From the NCBI RefSeq assembly GCF_034424525.1, contig NZ_CP139979.1, positions 1,364,001-1,428,000 on the forward strand: 64,000 nt of DNA. Reading direction: 5' to 3'. This document shows positions 51,914 to 60,329 of the stretch, piece after piece; position 1 is the first letter of the stretch, and every line of letters starts with the position of its first letter. The translations under genes and the position numbers were made by a program. The notes beneath the pieces were generated by a model that had not been told where the DNA came from, did no database searches, and saw nothing but the letters and a program-made list of their open reading frames with translations. The DNA is from Sphingobium yanoikuyae. Lineage in GTDB: Bacteria > Pseudomonadota > Alphaproteobacteria > Sphingomonadales > Sphingomonadaceae.

Positions 51914-52876
51914 ATGACCGCCACCCACTCCACCCGCATGCTCATTCTCGGTTCCGGCCCGGCCGGCCTGTCCGCCGCCATCTATGGCGCGCGCGCGGGC
52001 CTGGCGCCGATCGTCGTGCAGGGCATGCAGCCGGGCGGCCAGCTGACCATCACCACCGACGTCGAAAATTATCCGGGCTTCAAGGATGTGATCCAGGGGC
52101 CGTGGCTGATGGAGCAGATGCAGGCCCAGGCCGAACATGTCGGCGCGCAGATGATGTATGACCAGATCGTCGACGTCGACCTGTCCGAACGGCCCTTCAA
52201 GCTGAAGGGCGACAGCGGCACTCTCTATGTCGCCGACACGCTGGTCATCTGCACCGGCGCCCAGGCCAAGTGGCTGGGCGTCGAGGGCGAGGAGCATCTG
52301 CAGGGCAAGGGCGTCAGCGCCTGCGCCACCTGCGACGGCTTCTTCTATCGCGGCAAGAAGGTCGTGGTCATCGGCGGCGGCAACACCGCGGTTGAGGAAG
52401 CGCTTTACCTCACCAACCACAGCCATGACGTGACCCTGATCCACCGCCGCGATTCGCTGCGCGCGGAAAAGATCCTGCAGCAGCGCCTGCACGCCCATCC
52501 CAACATCAAGGTGCTGTGGAACAAGGCGGTCGATAAGTTCGTCGGCGGTGGTACGCCCGAAGGTCTGGTTGGCGTCGACCTGATCGACACCGTCACCGGC
52601 GAGAAGTCGCATGTGCCGACCGATGGCGGCTTCGTCGCGATCGGCCACCACCCCGCGACCGAATTGTTCGACGGCAAGCTGCCGCTCGATGAAGGCTATA
52701 TCGTGGTAGAGAAGGGCACGACCCACACCGCCATTCCCGGCGTCTTCGCGGCCGGTGACGTGACCGACAAGATCTATCGCCAGGCAGTGACCGCAGCCGG
52801 CATGGGCTGCATGGCCGCCCTCGACGTCGAACGCTTCCTCGCCGAAGCCGACTTCGAGCAACTGGTCGAAGCGTAA
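51914..52876 (+). CDS. trxB: Thioredoxin reductase
   Basis: A 320-residue NADPH-dependent flavoprotein with FAD motif GSGPAG (13-18), redox pair Cys137-Ala-Thr-Cys140 (CATC), NADPH motif VVIGGGNTAVEEA and C-terminal FAAGDVTDKIYRQ. It keeps thioredoxin reduced. Monocistronic, ended by a strong terminator. Confidence 0.97.
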   Translation: MTATHSTRMLILGSGPAGLSAAIYGARAGLAPIVVQGMQPGGQLTITTDVENYPGFKDVIQGPWLMEQMQAQAEHVGAQMMYDQIVDVDLSERPFKLKGDSGTLYVADTLVICTGAQAKWLGVEGEEHLQGKGVSACATCDGFFYRGKKVVVIGGGNTAVEEALYLTNHSHDVTLIHRRDSLRAEKILQQRLHAHPNIKVLWNKAVDKFVGGGTPEGLVGVDLIDTVTGEKSHVPTDGGFVAIGHHPATELFDGKLPLDEGYIVVEKGTTHTAIPGVFAAGDVTDKIYRQAVTAAGMGCMAALDVERFLAEADFEQLVEA

Positions 52877-52882
52877 GAAAAA

Positions 52883-52917
52883 GGGCTGGGCCGGAAACGG
52901 CTCAGCCCGAATTTTTT
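52883..52917 (+). terminator. Intrinsic terminator of trxB
   Basis: An 11-bp stem (52883-52893 with 52898-52908; one wobble) with a GAAA tetraloop is followed by TTTTTT. It begins 7 nt after the stop. Confidence 0.93.
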
Positions 52918-52933
52918 GGAGAAAAGGCGGCTT

Positions 52934-53221
52934 TCAGCCCAGCTTGGCGCGCAGGAAGGCGACCAGCGTGCCGAAAGTCTCGAACGTGTCGCCGTCGATA
53001 TCCTCATCCTCGATCAGGATGTCGAAGCGATCTTCCATCTCGGTGAGCAGGCCGGCGACGGCCATCGAGTCCAGTTCGGGCAGGGCGCCGAACAGCGGCG
53101 TGTCGGCGTCGAACGCATCGGCCCGCTCCTGCGACAGGCTCAGCACGTCGCGCAGAAGCGCCCGCACCAGGGTTTCGATATCGTCTGTCCGGTCGACCGG
53201 CTGAGTGGTTTGCGCCCGCAT
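52934..53221 (-). CDS. Acyl carrier protein of the XrtA-associated cluster
   Basis: A 95-residue acidic carrier with the phosphopantetheine site PELDSMAVAG (Ser52) and helical ACP fold. It is distinct from acpP. Its neighbours are an acyl-CoA ligase, a PLP decarboxylase and a FemAB-like acyltransferase of the exosortase-A group, so it probably carries an acyl or aminoacyl unit made there. It lies 27 nt after the FemAB gene on the minus strand. Confidence 0.9.
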   Translation of the reverse strand: MRAQTTQPVDRTDDIETLVRALLRDVLSLSQERADAFDADTPLFGALPELDSMAVAGLLTEMEDRFDILIEDEDIDGDTFETFGTLVAFLRAKLG

Positions 53222-53248
53222 GATGGCGGCTATCTAATGGCTCGCCGC

Positions 53249-54271
53249 CTATCCGACAAGCGCGGAAATGCAGGTGCGCGCGGCGGGAATCCAGCTGGAT
53301 GCGCGACGCGGATTGAACAGGTCGATCTGATGGAGGGGAATGCGCTCGTCCATCCATTCGCGCTTATAGTCATTGTCACCGGTGCCATAATCGATCGTCG
53401 CGACCCGGTCCTGGTCGATGGCATGGGCGAACATCGCATGGCTCAGCAAGGTGCCGGGCGATCCTTCGTCCTGGGCGCTGTCATGGGCCAGCTTGTGGAT
53501 CAGCGCCGTGCCATGCTCCACCGTCCATAATTGGGTCGCCACGGCGCGGCCGTCCAGCCGGGCAAAGCCCAGCCGCAAGGTGCCGGCATCGCTTTCCCGC
53601 TGCGCCAGGACGCGCAGGAAGTCGAGGCCAGGCTCGGGCGCCTTCCAGCTATGCGCCTGCACATCGACATAATCCTGCCACAGCGCGTCGGTCAGCTTGT
53701 CATGGATGCTGAGGTCATAACGGCCCTGCCGGGCCTTGCGCCGCACCTGGTTGCGCAGCCGGCCGGGGCGCTGCGCCCAATAGGTTGCGAAATCCCGGCC
53801 ATCGACGTGCAGCAGATATCGGCCGCCCATCGGCCGCTGCACCGCGAACCAGCCGGCGCGGCGAAAGGCGCCGATCAGCGGGCCGGGCAGGGCAAGCGGA
53901 TAGAGGTTGATCTGCGCCTGTTCGCGCAGCAGATGGCGGGCGATATTTTCCAGCTGCCGGGCCTGTTGCCGCGCGTCCGGCGCGCCCAGGAAAATCGGGC
54001 TCCAGGCGAAACTATACCAATTGGCAAGGGCAGTTAGGCGACGAGCCGAGGGCGCGAGAAGGAACAACCAGGCCTCGCAGGCGTCCTCTGTCTGTTGGAA
54101 CACCCTGAGCGGGGTGTCGCCAAGGCAAAGGGGGTGCAATGTTTCAAACCAGTCCAGCCGGTCGAACAGGCTGTCGATATGGACGCGGTCCATCCGGCCG
54201 CCGATCGCCGACCGCACTTCCGACAGCGTCCGATATTCCCTTGGGACCAGCAACCTATTATCTCCCGGCAC
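53249..54271 (-). CDS. FemAB/GNAT-like acyltransferase, XrtA-associated
   Basis: A 340-residue protein with a GNAT/BioF2-type domain in the second half (RLRNQVRRKARQ; LRLGFARLDGRAVATQLW; KLAHDSAQDEGSPGTLLSHAM; IDYGTGDNDYKREWM). Such proteins transfer aminoacyl or acyl groups. It likely loads or unloads the adjacent ACP. The GTG at 54271 has AAGGG 8 nt upstream on its strand; an ATG at 54193 is an alternative. Only 30 nt separate it from the divergent ligase gene. Confidence 0.82.
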   Translation of the reverse strand: MPGDNRLLVPREYRTLSEVRSAIGGRMDRVHIDSLFDRLDWFETLHPLCLGDTPLRVFQQTEDACEAWLFLLAPSARRLTALANWYSFAWSPIFLGAPDARQQARQLENIARHLLREQAQINLYPLALPGPLIGAFRRAGWFAVQRPMGGRYLLHVDGRDFATYWAQRPGRLRNQVRRKARQGRYDLSIHDKLTDALWQDYVDVQAHSWKAPEPGLDFLRVLAQRESDAGTLRLGFARLDGRAVATQLWTVEHGTALIHKLAHDSAQDEGSPGTLLSHAMFAHAIDQDRVATIDYGTGDNDYKREWMDERIPLHQIDLFNPRRASSWIPAARTCISALVG

Positions 54272-54301
54272 CTTAGCTGCCCTTAGGACCTAATTCTGGA
54301 C

Positions 54302-55849
54302 ATGACGTTAAGCGACCCCCTGTTGGCTTCCAAGGCGCCAATCGACGATGCCGATGTGCAGCCGATAGACCATCTGCTGCTGCGTGGCGATCCGGAACGG
54401 CCGGCGCTGGCGGGGCGGTCGGGCGCGCAGGACTATGCCGAACTGGAACAGGCACTTGGTCGCCTCGCCGGATGGCTGGCGGGCTTTGGCCTCGCGCCCG
54501 GCGCGCGGGTGGCCAGCTGGGTGGCCAAGGGGCCGGTCGCGGCGCTGATGCCGCTCGCCGCGCCGCGCGCGGGGCTTGTCCATGTCCCCATCAATCCGCT
54601 GCTCAAACATGCGCAGGTCGCTCATATCCTGGCCGATAGCGGCGCGGCGCTGCTGATCGGCACGGCCAGCCGCCTGTCGACGCTGGCCCCCGGCGACGTC
54701 CCGGCTGGCTGCCATCTCCATCGCGAGGATGATGCGGCGGCGGGGATGAGCGGCGGCGCGGCATTGCCGCCGTCCGATGCCGCGCGCGATGCTCTGGCCG
54801 CCATCCTCTACACCAGCGGATCGACCGGCCGGCCCAAGGGGGTGATGCTCAGCCACGCCAATCTCTGGCTCGGCGCGGTGTCGGTGGCCCATTATCTGGA
54901 GCTGGCGCCGGAGGACCGGACGCTGTGCGTGCTGCCCTTCAGCTTCGACTATGGCCAGAACCAGCTGCTTTCCACCTGGTATGCGGGCGGCTGCGCCTGT
55001 CCGCTCGATTATCTGACCCCGCGCGACGTGGTGAAGGCGGTCGATCGCTGGGACATCACCACCCTGGCCGGAGTGCCGCCGCTCTGGGTGCAACTCACCG
55101 AACTGGACTGGCCGACGGAGATCGCGACCAAGCTCCGGCGCCTGACCAATAGCGGCGGGGCGCTGACCCGGCCGCTGGTCGCGCGGCTGCGGTCGCTGTT
55201 CCCGCAGGCCGATCTCTATCCCATGTATGGCCTGACGGAAGCCTTCCGCTCCACCTATTTGTCGCCTGCTCTGGTCGACAGTCACCCGGATTCGATGGGG
55301 TCTGCCATTCCCTTTGCCGAGATATTGGTGGTCCGCCCCGACGGCACGCTGGCCGACGATGAAGAGCCGGGCGAACTGGTCCATGCCGGGCCGCTGGTGG
55401 CGCAGGGCTATTGGCAGGATGCGGCGCGCACCGCCGAGCGCTTCAAGCCGGCGCCATCCGCCTCGCGCCATGGCGGCACGGCCGTATGGTCCGGCGACAC
55501 CGTCCGCCGCGACGCGGATGGCCTGCTCTATTTCGTCGGCCGCGACGATGCGATGATCAAGTCGGCCGGCAATCGCATCAGCCCGACCGAGATCGAGGAG
55601 GCGGCGGTCGCCGTTCCCGGCGTGGCGGAGGCTGTTGCCCTCGGTGTCAGGGATGAGCGGCTGGGACAGGCGGTGTTGCTGCTGCTGCGCGCTGCCGATC
55701 CTGATGTTGTCGCGGCTGTTGCCGCCCATCTGAAGGCCGAACTGCCCAATTTCATGCAGCCGCGCGAGACGCTAGTGCTTGCACAGTTCCCGCGTAACCC
55801 CAATGGCAAGATCGATCGAGTCGCGCTGGCCAAGGAGTATGCGTCATGA
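54302..55849 (+). CDS. Acyl-CoA ligase, exosortase A system-associated
   Basis: A 515-residue AMP-forming ligase with the phosphate loop YTSGSTGRPKG (170-180), the adenylation motif YGLTEAFRST and the C-terminal Lys in NPNGKIDR. It should activate a carboxylic acid as adenylate and load it on CoA or on the nearby ACP. This subfamily is found in exosortase-A loci. Its stop overlaps the decarboxylase start (ATGA at 55846). Confidence 0.92.
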   Translation: MTLSDPLLASKAPIDDADVQPIDHLLLRGDPERPALAGRSGAQDYAELEQALGRLAGWLAGFGLAPGARVASWVAKGPVAALMPLAAPRAGLVHVPINPLLKHAQVAHILADSGAALLIGTASRLSTLAPGDVPAGCHLHREDDAAAGMSGGAALPPSDAARDALAAILYTSGSTGRPKGVMLSHANLWLGAVSVAHYLELAPEDRTLCVLPFSFDYGQNQLLSTWYAGGCACPLDYLTPRDVVKAVDRWDITTLAGVPPLWVQLTELDWPTEIATKLRRLTNSGGALTRPLVARLRSLFPQADLYPMYGLTEAFRSTYLSPALVDSHPDSMGSAIPFAEILVVRPDGTLADDEEPGELVHAGPLVAQGYWQDAARTAERFKPAPSASRHGGTAVWSGDTVRRDADGLLYFVGRDDAMIKSAGNRISPTEIEEAAVAVPGVAEAVALGVRDERLGQAVLLLLRAADPDVVAAVAAHLKAELPNFMQPRETLVLAQFPRNPNGKIDRVALAKEYAS

Positions 55850-57078
55850 AGCCCATGGGCCCCATTCCCGCCTGGTTCGCCGAGGAAGAAGGCATGCTGC
55901 TGATTGGCGGCTGCGGCGCGGCGAGCCTGGTCGACGAAGCGGGCGACACGCCGCTGTTCGTCTATGACATGGGCATCATCGAGGCGCAGGTGCGTCGCTT
56001 CCGCGAGGCGATCCCCAAGAAGATCGATCTTCATTATGCGATCAAGGCCAATCCCTATGCGCCGCTGCTCTCGCGCATGGCGGGGCTGGTCGACGGGTTC
56101 GACATCGCCTCGGGCGGGGAACTGGCGATGGCGCTGGAGGCCGGCATGGACCCGGCACGGATCAGCTTTGCCGGGCCGGGCAAGCGCAATGACGAACTGG
56201 AAGCCGCCATCCATGCCGGCATCACCATCAACCTGGAGTCCGAGGGGGAGGGCGCGCGCGCGCTGACCGTGGCGGAGCGTCTGGGGAAGGTGCCGCGCCT
56301 GGCCGTGCGGGTGAACCCGGATTTCGACCTCAAAGGGTCCGGCATGCGCATGGGCGGCGGGGCCAAGCCGTTCGGCATTGATGCCGATCGCGCGGCCGCG
56401 CTGGCGCGTGCCATGATCGATGGCGGCGCGGACTGGCGCGGCTGGCATATCTTCGCCGGCAGCCAGGCGCTCGACCCGATGGCGATCATCGAGACTCAGG
56501 CGGCGACCATCGATCTGGCGGCGCGCCTGTCCGACGCCGTCGGCGTCGCGCCGCCTCTGGTCAATCTGGGCGGCGGTTTCGGCATTCCCTATTTCCCCGG
56601 CGACGAGCGGCTGGACATCCGGCCGATCGGCGTCGCGCTCGACACCGCGCTCAACGCGCTGCCCGATATCCTGACCGACAGTGCATTCGCGATCGAACTG
56701 GGCCGCTGGCTGGTGGGGGAGGCGGGCATCTATCTGACCCGTGTCGTCGACGTGAAGCAGAGCCAGGGTGAAACCTTCGTCGTCGTGGACGGGGGGCTGC
56801 ATCATCAACTGGCCGCCAGCGGCAATTTCGGCACGGTCGTGCGGCGCAACTATCCGATCGCGGTCGCCAACCGCTTCGGGCGCGAACCGACCACCCAGCC
56901 GGTCAATGTCGTGGGCTGCCTTTGCACGCCGATCGACCGGTTGGGCGAAAAGGTCGCGTTGCCGCCAGTCGATGTCGGCGATTTCATCGCGATCTTCCTT
57001 GCCGGTGCCTATGGTGCGTCGGCAAGTCCCGCGGCCTTTCTTGGCCACCCAAGTCCTCGTGAACTATTACTTGGCTAA
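55846..57078 (+). CDS. PLP-dependent decarboxylase, exosortase A system-associated
   Basis: A 410-residue fold-type III enzyme of the diaminopimelate/ornithine decarboxylase group. PLP Lys67 lies in HYAIKANPYAP, and IASGGELAMAL, NLGGGFGIPY and the GCLCTPIDRLG Cys motif are seen. It decarboxylates a D- or L-amino acid; the substrate is unknown. Being coupled to the ligase, it may make an amine or a modified amino acid for the ACP pathway. Confidence 0.92.
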   Translation: MKPMGPIPAWFAEEEGMLLIGGCGAASLVDEAGDTPLFVYDMGIIEAQVRRFREAIPKKIDLHYAIKANPYAPLLSRMAGLVDGFDIASGGELAMALEAGMDPARISFAGPGKRNDELEAAIHAGITINLESEGEGARALTVAERLGKVPRLAVRVNPDFDLKGSGMRMGGGAKPFGIDADRAAALARAMIDGGADWRGWHIFAGSQALDPMAIIETQAATIDLAARLSDAVGVAPPLVNLGGGFGIPYFPGDERLDIRPIGVALDTALNALPDILTDSAFAIELGRWLVGEAGIYLTRVVDVKQSQGETFVVVDGGLHHQLAASGNFGTVVRRNYPIAVANRFGREPTTQPVNVVGCLCTPIDRLGEKVALPPVDVGDFIAIFLAGAYGASASPAAFLGHPSPRELLLG

Positions 57079-57208
57079 TCCATGTCCGACAGCAGGCCTA
57101 ACCCTATCTTTACCCTTTTCCGGCATGACGAGGATGAAGCCATGGGCCTGCACGCGATCATTTTTTCCGGTCGCGCGTCGGCTATGATGGTATGAAGGGG
57201 TGAATTTT

Positions 57209-57853
57209 ATGCGTTTCCAGCGGATTTCCAGGCTCCTGATCGGTGCATCGCTGCCTGCGGTGGCCCTGTCGGGCTGCGCTTCGACCGGCTCCGCGCCGCA
57301 GCTTCCCCCCGCATCCTTCGTCGCGACCCAGGAGGGGCCGGGCGAGGAATATATCATCGGCCCGCTCGATAACCTGACCATCTTCGTCTGGCGCAACCCG
57401 GAACTGGGCGCCAAGGTGCAGGTGCGTCCCGATGGCCGCATCACCACGCCGCTGATCACCGACATGCCGGCCGTCGGCAAGACGCCCAAGATGCTGTCGG
57501 ACGACATCAAGCTGGCGCTGTCGCAATATATCGAAAATCCGCTGGTGTCGGTGATCGTCGACAATTTCTCCGGCACCTACAGCCAGCAGGTGCGGATCGT
57601 CGGCGCGACCGAAAAGCCGGCCTCCATCCCCTATCGCGCGAACATGACGCTGCTTGACGCCATGATCTCGGTCGGTGGCCTCAGCGAATATGCGTCCGGC
57701 AATCGCGCCCGGCTGGTCCGCTTCGACAAGGCGAGCGGCAAGCAGAAGGAATATCAGGTCCGCATCGGCGACCTGCTCAAGAAGGGCGACACCAAGGCCA
57801 ATGTCATGCTGGCGCCTGGCGACGTCATCATCATTCCGGAAAGCATGTTCTGA
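57209..57853 (+). CDS. Polysaccharide export lipoprotein (Wza-like), XrtA system
   Basis: A 214-residue outer-membrane export protein with a lipoprotein signal (LSGC, Cys23), a Poly_export domain (EEYIIGPLDNLTIFVWRNPE; VRPDGRITTPLI) and a SLBB domain (VRIVGATEKPASIPY to PGDVIIIPES). It forms part of the channel for exopolysaccharide. I use ATG 57209 with AAGGGG at 57195-57200; GTG 57200 overlaps the SD. It begins the export operon. Confidence 0.94.
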   Translation: MRFQRISRLLIGASLPAVALSGCASTGSAPQLPPASFVATQEGPGEEYIIGPLDNLTIFVWRNPELGAKVQVRPDGRITTPLITDMPAVGKTPKMLSDDIKLALSQYIENPLVSVIVDNFSGTYSQQVRIVGATEKPASIPYRANMTLLDAMISVGGLSEYASGNRARLVRFDKASGKQKEYQVRIGDLLKKGDTKANVMLAPGDVIIIPESMF

Positions 57854-57855
57854 TC

Positions 57856-59376
57856 ATGGCGGGTCTGTACGACGAGCTGCTGGTCCTTCTCCACGGCATA
57901 TGGAGCCGGCGCTGGATCGCGCTGGCCGTGGCCTGGGGCGTGTGTATGCTGGGCTGGCTGGGCGTGTCGCTCATCCCCAATGGCTATGAATCCAAGGCGC
58001 GGGTCTATGTGAACACCCAGTCGCTGCTGGAGGACAAGATCGGCATCACCCAGGTCCAGTCCCAGCAGGATCTCGACCGGGTGCGCCAGACGCTGCTGAG
58101 CGCGGAAAATCTGGAAAAGGTCGTGCGTGGCACGGATCTCGCCCAGACCATTTCCGGGCCGCGCGACGTGGCGGGCAAGATCACCACCTTGCGTGAGCAT
58201 ATCACCGTGCTGGCCCAGGCGGACCCCAGCATGATCGACATCAGCGCGACCTCGGCCGACAGCGGCCTGTCGGATGGCGCCAATGCCCGCATCGCCCAGC
58301 AGGTGGTGCAGAAGCTGATCGACATCTTCCAGGAAGAAAATCTGACTGGCGGCCGCACCGAAACCCGCCAGAGCCTGGCCTTCCTCGACCAGCAGATCGC
58401 CGGTCGCGGCAAGCAGCTCGAAGCCGCCGACAAGCGGCGCGTCGAATTTGCCCAGCGCTATGCCGGGGTGCTGCCGGGCGCCGGCACGATCAGCCAGCGC
58501 ATGGATGCGGCCCGTCTGGAGATCAACAATATCGATGCCCAGCTGGTGCAGGCGCAGAGCGCGCTCAGCGCAATGAACGGCCAACTCGCTGGCACCCCGG
58601 CGACGCTGCCGGGCGTGGCGGTCGGTGGCGGTGCATCCCCGCTGGCCCAGGCCCAGGCCGAACTCGCCGGCATGCGCGCGCGCGGCTGGACTGCCAGCCA
58701 TCCCGACGTGATCGCCGCCCAGCGGCAGGTCGACAATCTGCGTCGCCAGGGCGGCGCCAGTGGCGCTGCCGCTGCCGGCACGCCCAACCCCGCCTATCTG
58801 TCGATCAAGTCGATGCAGGCGGAGCGCGCCGCCACCGTGCAGGCGTTGTCGACCCGCAAGGCGCAGCTTCAGGCCGATCTCAACACAATGACCGCGCATC
58901 AGATCGATGAGCCGGGCGTGGCGTCCGAACAGGAAAAGCTGGATCGCGATTATGCTGCGCTCCAGACCCAATATGACAAGCTGCTCGCCGACCGCGAGGA
59001 AATCCGCCTGCGTGGCGACGTGAAGACCGAAACCGGTGCGGTGCAGTTCAGCGTGCTTCAGCCCGCCAGCCTGCCGACGGCGCCGGCGGCACCCAACCGG
59101 CCGCTGCTGCTGCTGGGCGTGCTGATCCTCGGCATCGGCGCCGGCATTGGCGTCGCCTTCGCGATCGGCCAGCTCAAGGGCACCTTCCCGACGGCCGCCC
59201 GTCTGGAACGGGCTGTGGGCATTCCGGTCGCCGGGTCGATCACCCAGGTCGCCAGTACGGCCCAGGTCGCTCTCGACAAGCAGCGGATGAAATGGTTTGC
59301 GGGCGCCAGCGGCGGCCTGGCTGCCCTGTGTCTGTTGCTGATCGTCGTCGAATTCATCCAGCGCGGTACGGCGTGA
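57856..59376 (+). CDS. Chain-length determinant protein (Wzz/GumC-like), XrtA system
   Basis: A 506-residue inner-membrane co-polymerase. It has a membrane helix at about 20-40, a long periplasmic coiled coil with Gln/Ala-rich helices (about 150-390), and further helices near 413-433 and 474-495. YESKARVYVNTQSLL and the SVLQPASLPTAPAAPNRP region match the XrtA type. It sets polymer length. It starts 2 nt after the export gene stop. Confidence 0.93.
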   Translation: MAGLYDELLVLLHGIWSRRWIALAVAWGVCMLGWLGVSLIPNGYESKARVYVNTQSLLEDKIGITQVQSQQDLDRVRQTLLSAENLEKVVRGTDLAQTISGPRDVAGKITTLREHITVLAQADPSMIDISATSADSGLSDGANARIAQQVVQKLIDIFQEENLTGGRTETRQSLAFLDQQIAGRGKQLEAADKRRVEFAQRYAGVLPGAGTISQRMDAARLEINNIDAQLVQAQSALSAMNGQLAGTPATLPGVAVGGGASPLAQAQAELAGMRARGWTASHPDVIAAQRQVDNLRRQGGASGAAAAGTPNPAYLSIKSMQAERAATVQALSTRKAQLQADLNTMTAHQIDEPGVASEQEKLDRDYAALQTQYDKLLADREEIRLRGDVKTETGAVQFSVLQPASLPTAPAAPNRPLLLLGVLILGIGAGIGVAFAIGQLKGTFPTAARLERAVGIPVAGSITQVASTAQVALDKQRMKWFAGASGGLAALCLLLIVVEFIQRGTA

Positions 59377-59390
59377 AGGAGCCTGATCCC

Positions 59391-60329
59391 ATGAACCAGC
59401 ATAGCCCCATCAAGGGCCGCGGCTCGCTGATCGAACGCGCCACCGAGATTTTCGATTTCCAGGCGGCCCTGCGTGGTCGTGCGGCGCCGGCCGTCGATGT
59501 GCCGGCCGATGCGCCGCCACCGCCGCCGATGTTCGATCCCGCGCCGCCGGCGCCGGCCCCGGTCATGTCCGACGAGGTGCCGATCTTCCGCGCGCAGTCC
59601 TGGACCAGCCCGGCCCAGCCAGTTGATCGCGACCGGCTGACCGAAGCCGGCTTCCTGGTGCCTGGCGCGCCGGTCACCGCGATGAGCGAGGAGTTCCGCC
59701 TGCTCAAGCGCGGGCTGCTGACCCATCTTCAGGACAATCCGCGCGGCAACCGCATCCTCCTCTGTTCGCCCCATAGCGGCGAGGGGAAGACCTTCTGCGC
59801 GATCAACCTGGCGCTCAGCCTGGCGGCCGAACAGGATCGCGAGATTTTGCTGGTCGATGCCGATTTCGGCAATCCCGGCATCCCCGAGACGCTGGGCCTG
59901 CAGGCCGGGCCGGGGCTGATGGACGCGCTCGCCGATCCGCTGGTCGCGATCGAGGATTGCGTGCTGCGCACAGACATTCCCTCGCTGTCGGTCCTGCCGG
60001 CGGGCCAGCGCAGCCATGCCGACACCGAATATCTCGCCTCCGCGCGCACCGAAATGCTGTTGCAACGGCTGACCGAGGGTCGGCCCGATCGCATCATCGT
60101 ATTCGATTCGCCGCCCTTGCTCGCGGCCTCGCCCGCCGCCGTGCTGGCCAGCCATGTCGCGGTCGCGCTGCTGGTCGTGCGGGCCGACAAGACGTCGGAA
60201 AGCGCGCTGCGGGAGGCGGCCGCGCTGCTCAAGGGCGGGGCGCAGGTCCAGTTGCTGCTCAACGCCGTCCGCTACACCGGCGGCGCCCGTCGCTTCGGTT
60301 CCTATTATGGCAAGGGGGAGGCGGGATGA
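59391..60329 (+). CDS. XrtA-associated tyrosine autokinase
   Basis: A 312-residue BY-kinase with a disordered Pro/Ala linker (40-58) and Walker A SPHSGEGKT (126-134), A' ILLVDADFGNP and B IIVFDSPPLL. A short Tyr-containing end (FGSYYGKGEAG) can be autophosphorylated. It works with the chain-length protein to control export. ATG at 59391 has GAAGGAG. Overlaps next gene by 4 nt. Confidence 0.93.
   Translation: MNQHSPIKGRGSLIERATEIFDFQAALRGRAAPAVDVPADAPPPPPMFDPAPPAPAPVMSDEVPIFRAQSWTSPAQPVDRDRLTEAGFLVPGAPVTAMSEEFRLLKRGLLTHLQDNPRGNRILLCSPHSGEGKTFCAINLALSLAAEQDREILLVDADFGNPGIPETLGLQAGPGLMDALADPLVAIEDCVLRTDIPSLSVLPAGQRSHADTEYLASARTEMLLQRLTEGRPDRIIVFDSPPLLAASPAAVLASHVAVALLVVRADKTSESALREAAALLKGGAQVQLLLNAVRYTGGARRFGSYYGKGEAG

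Noticed and set aside
57150..57208. A sigma-70 promoter (TATGAT at 57183-57188) before the export operon
   Set aside because: No convincing -35 at the right spacing; not strong enough to list as a feature.
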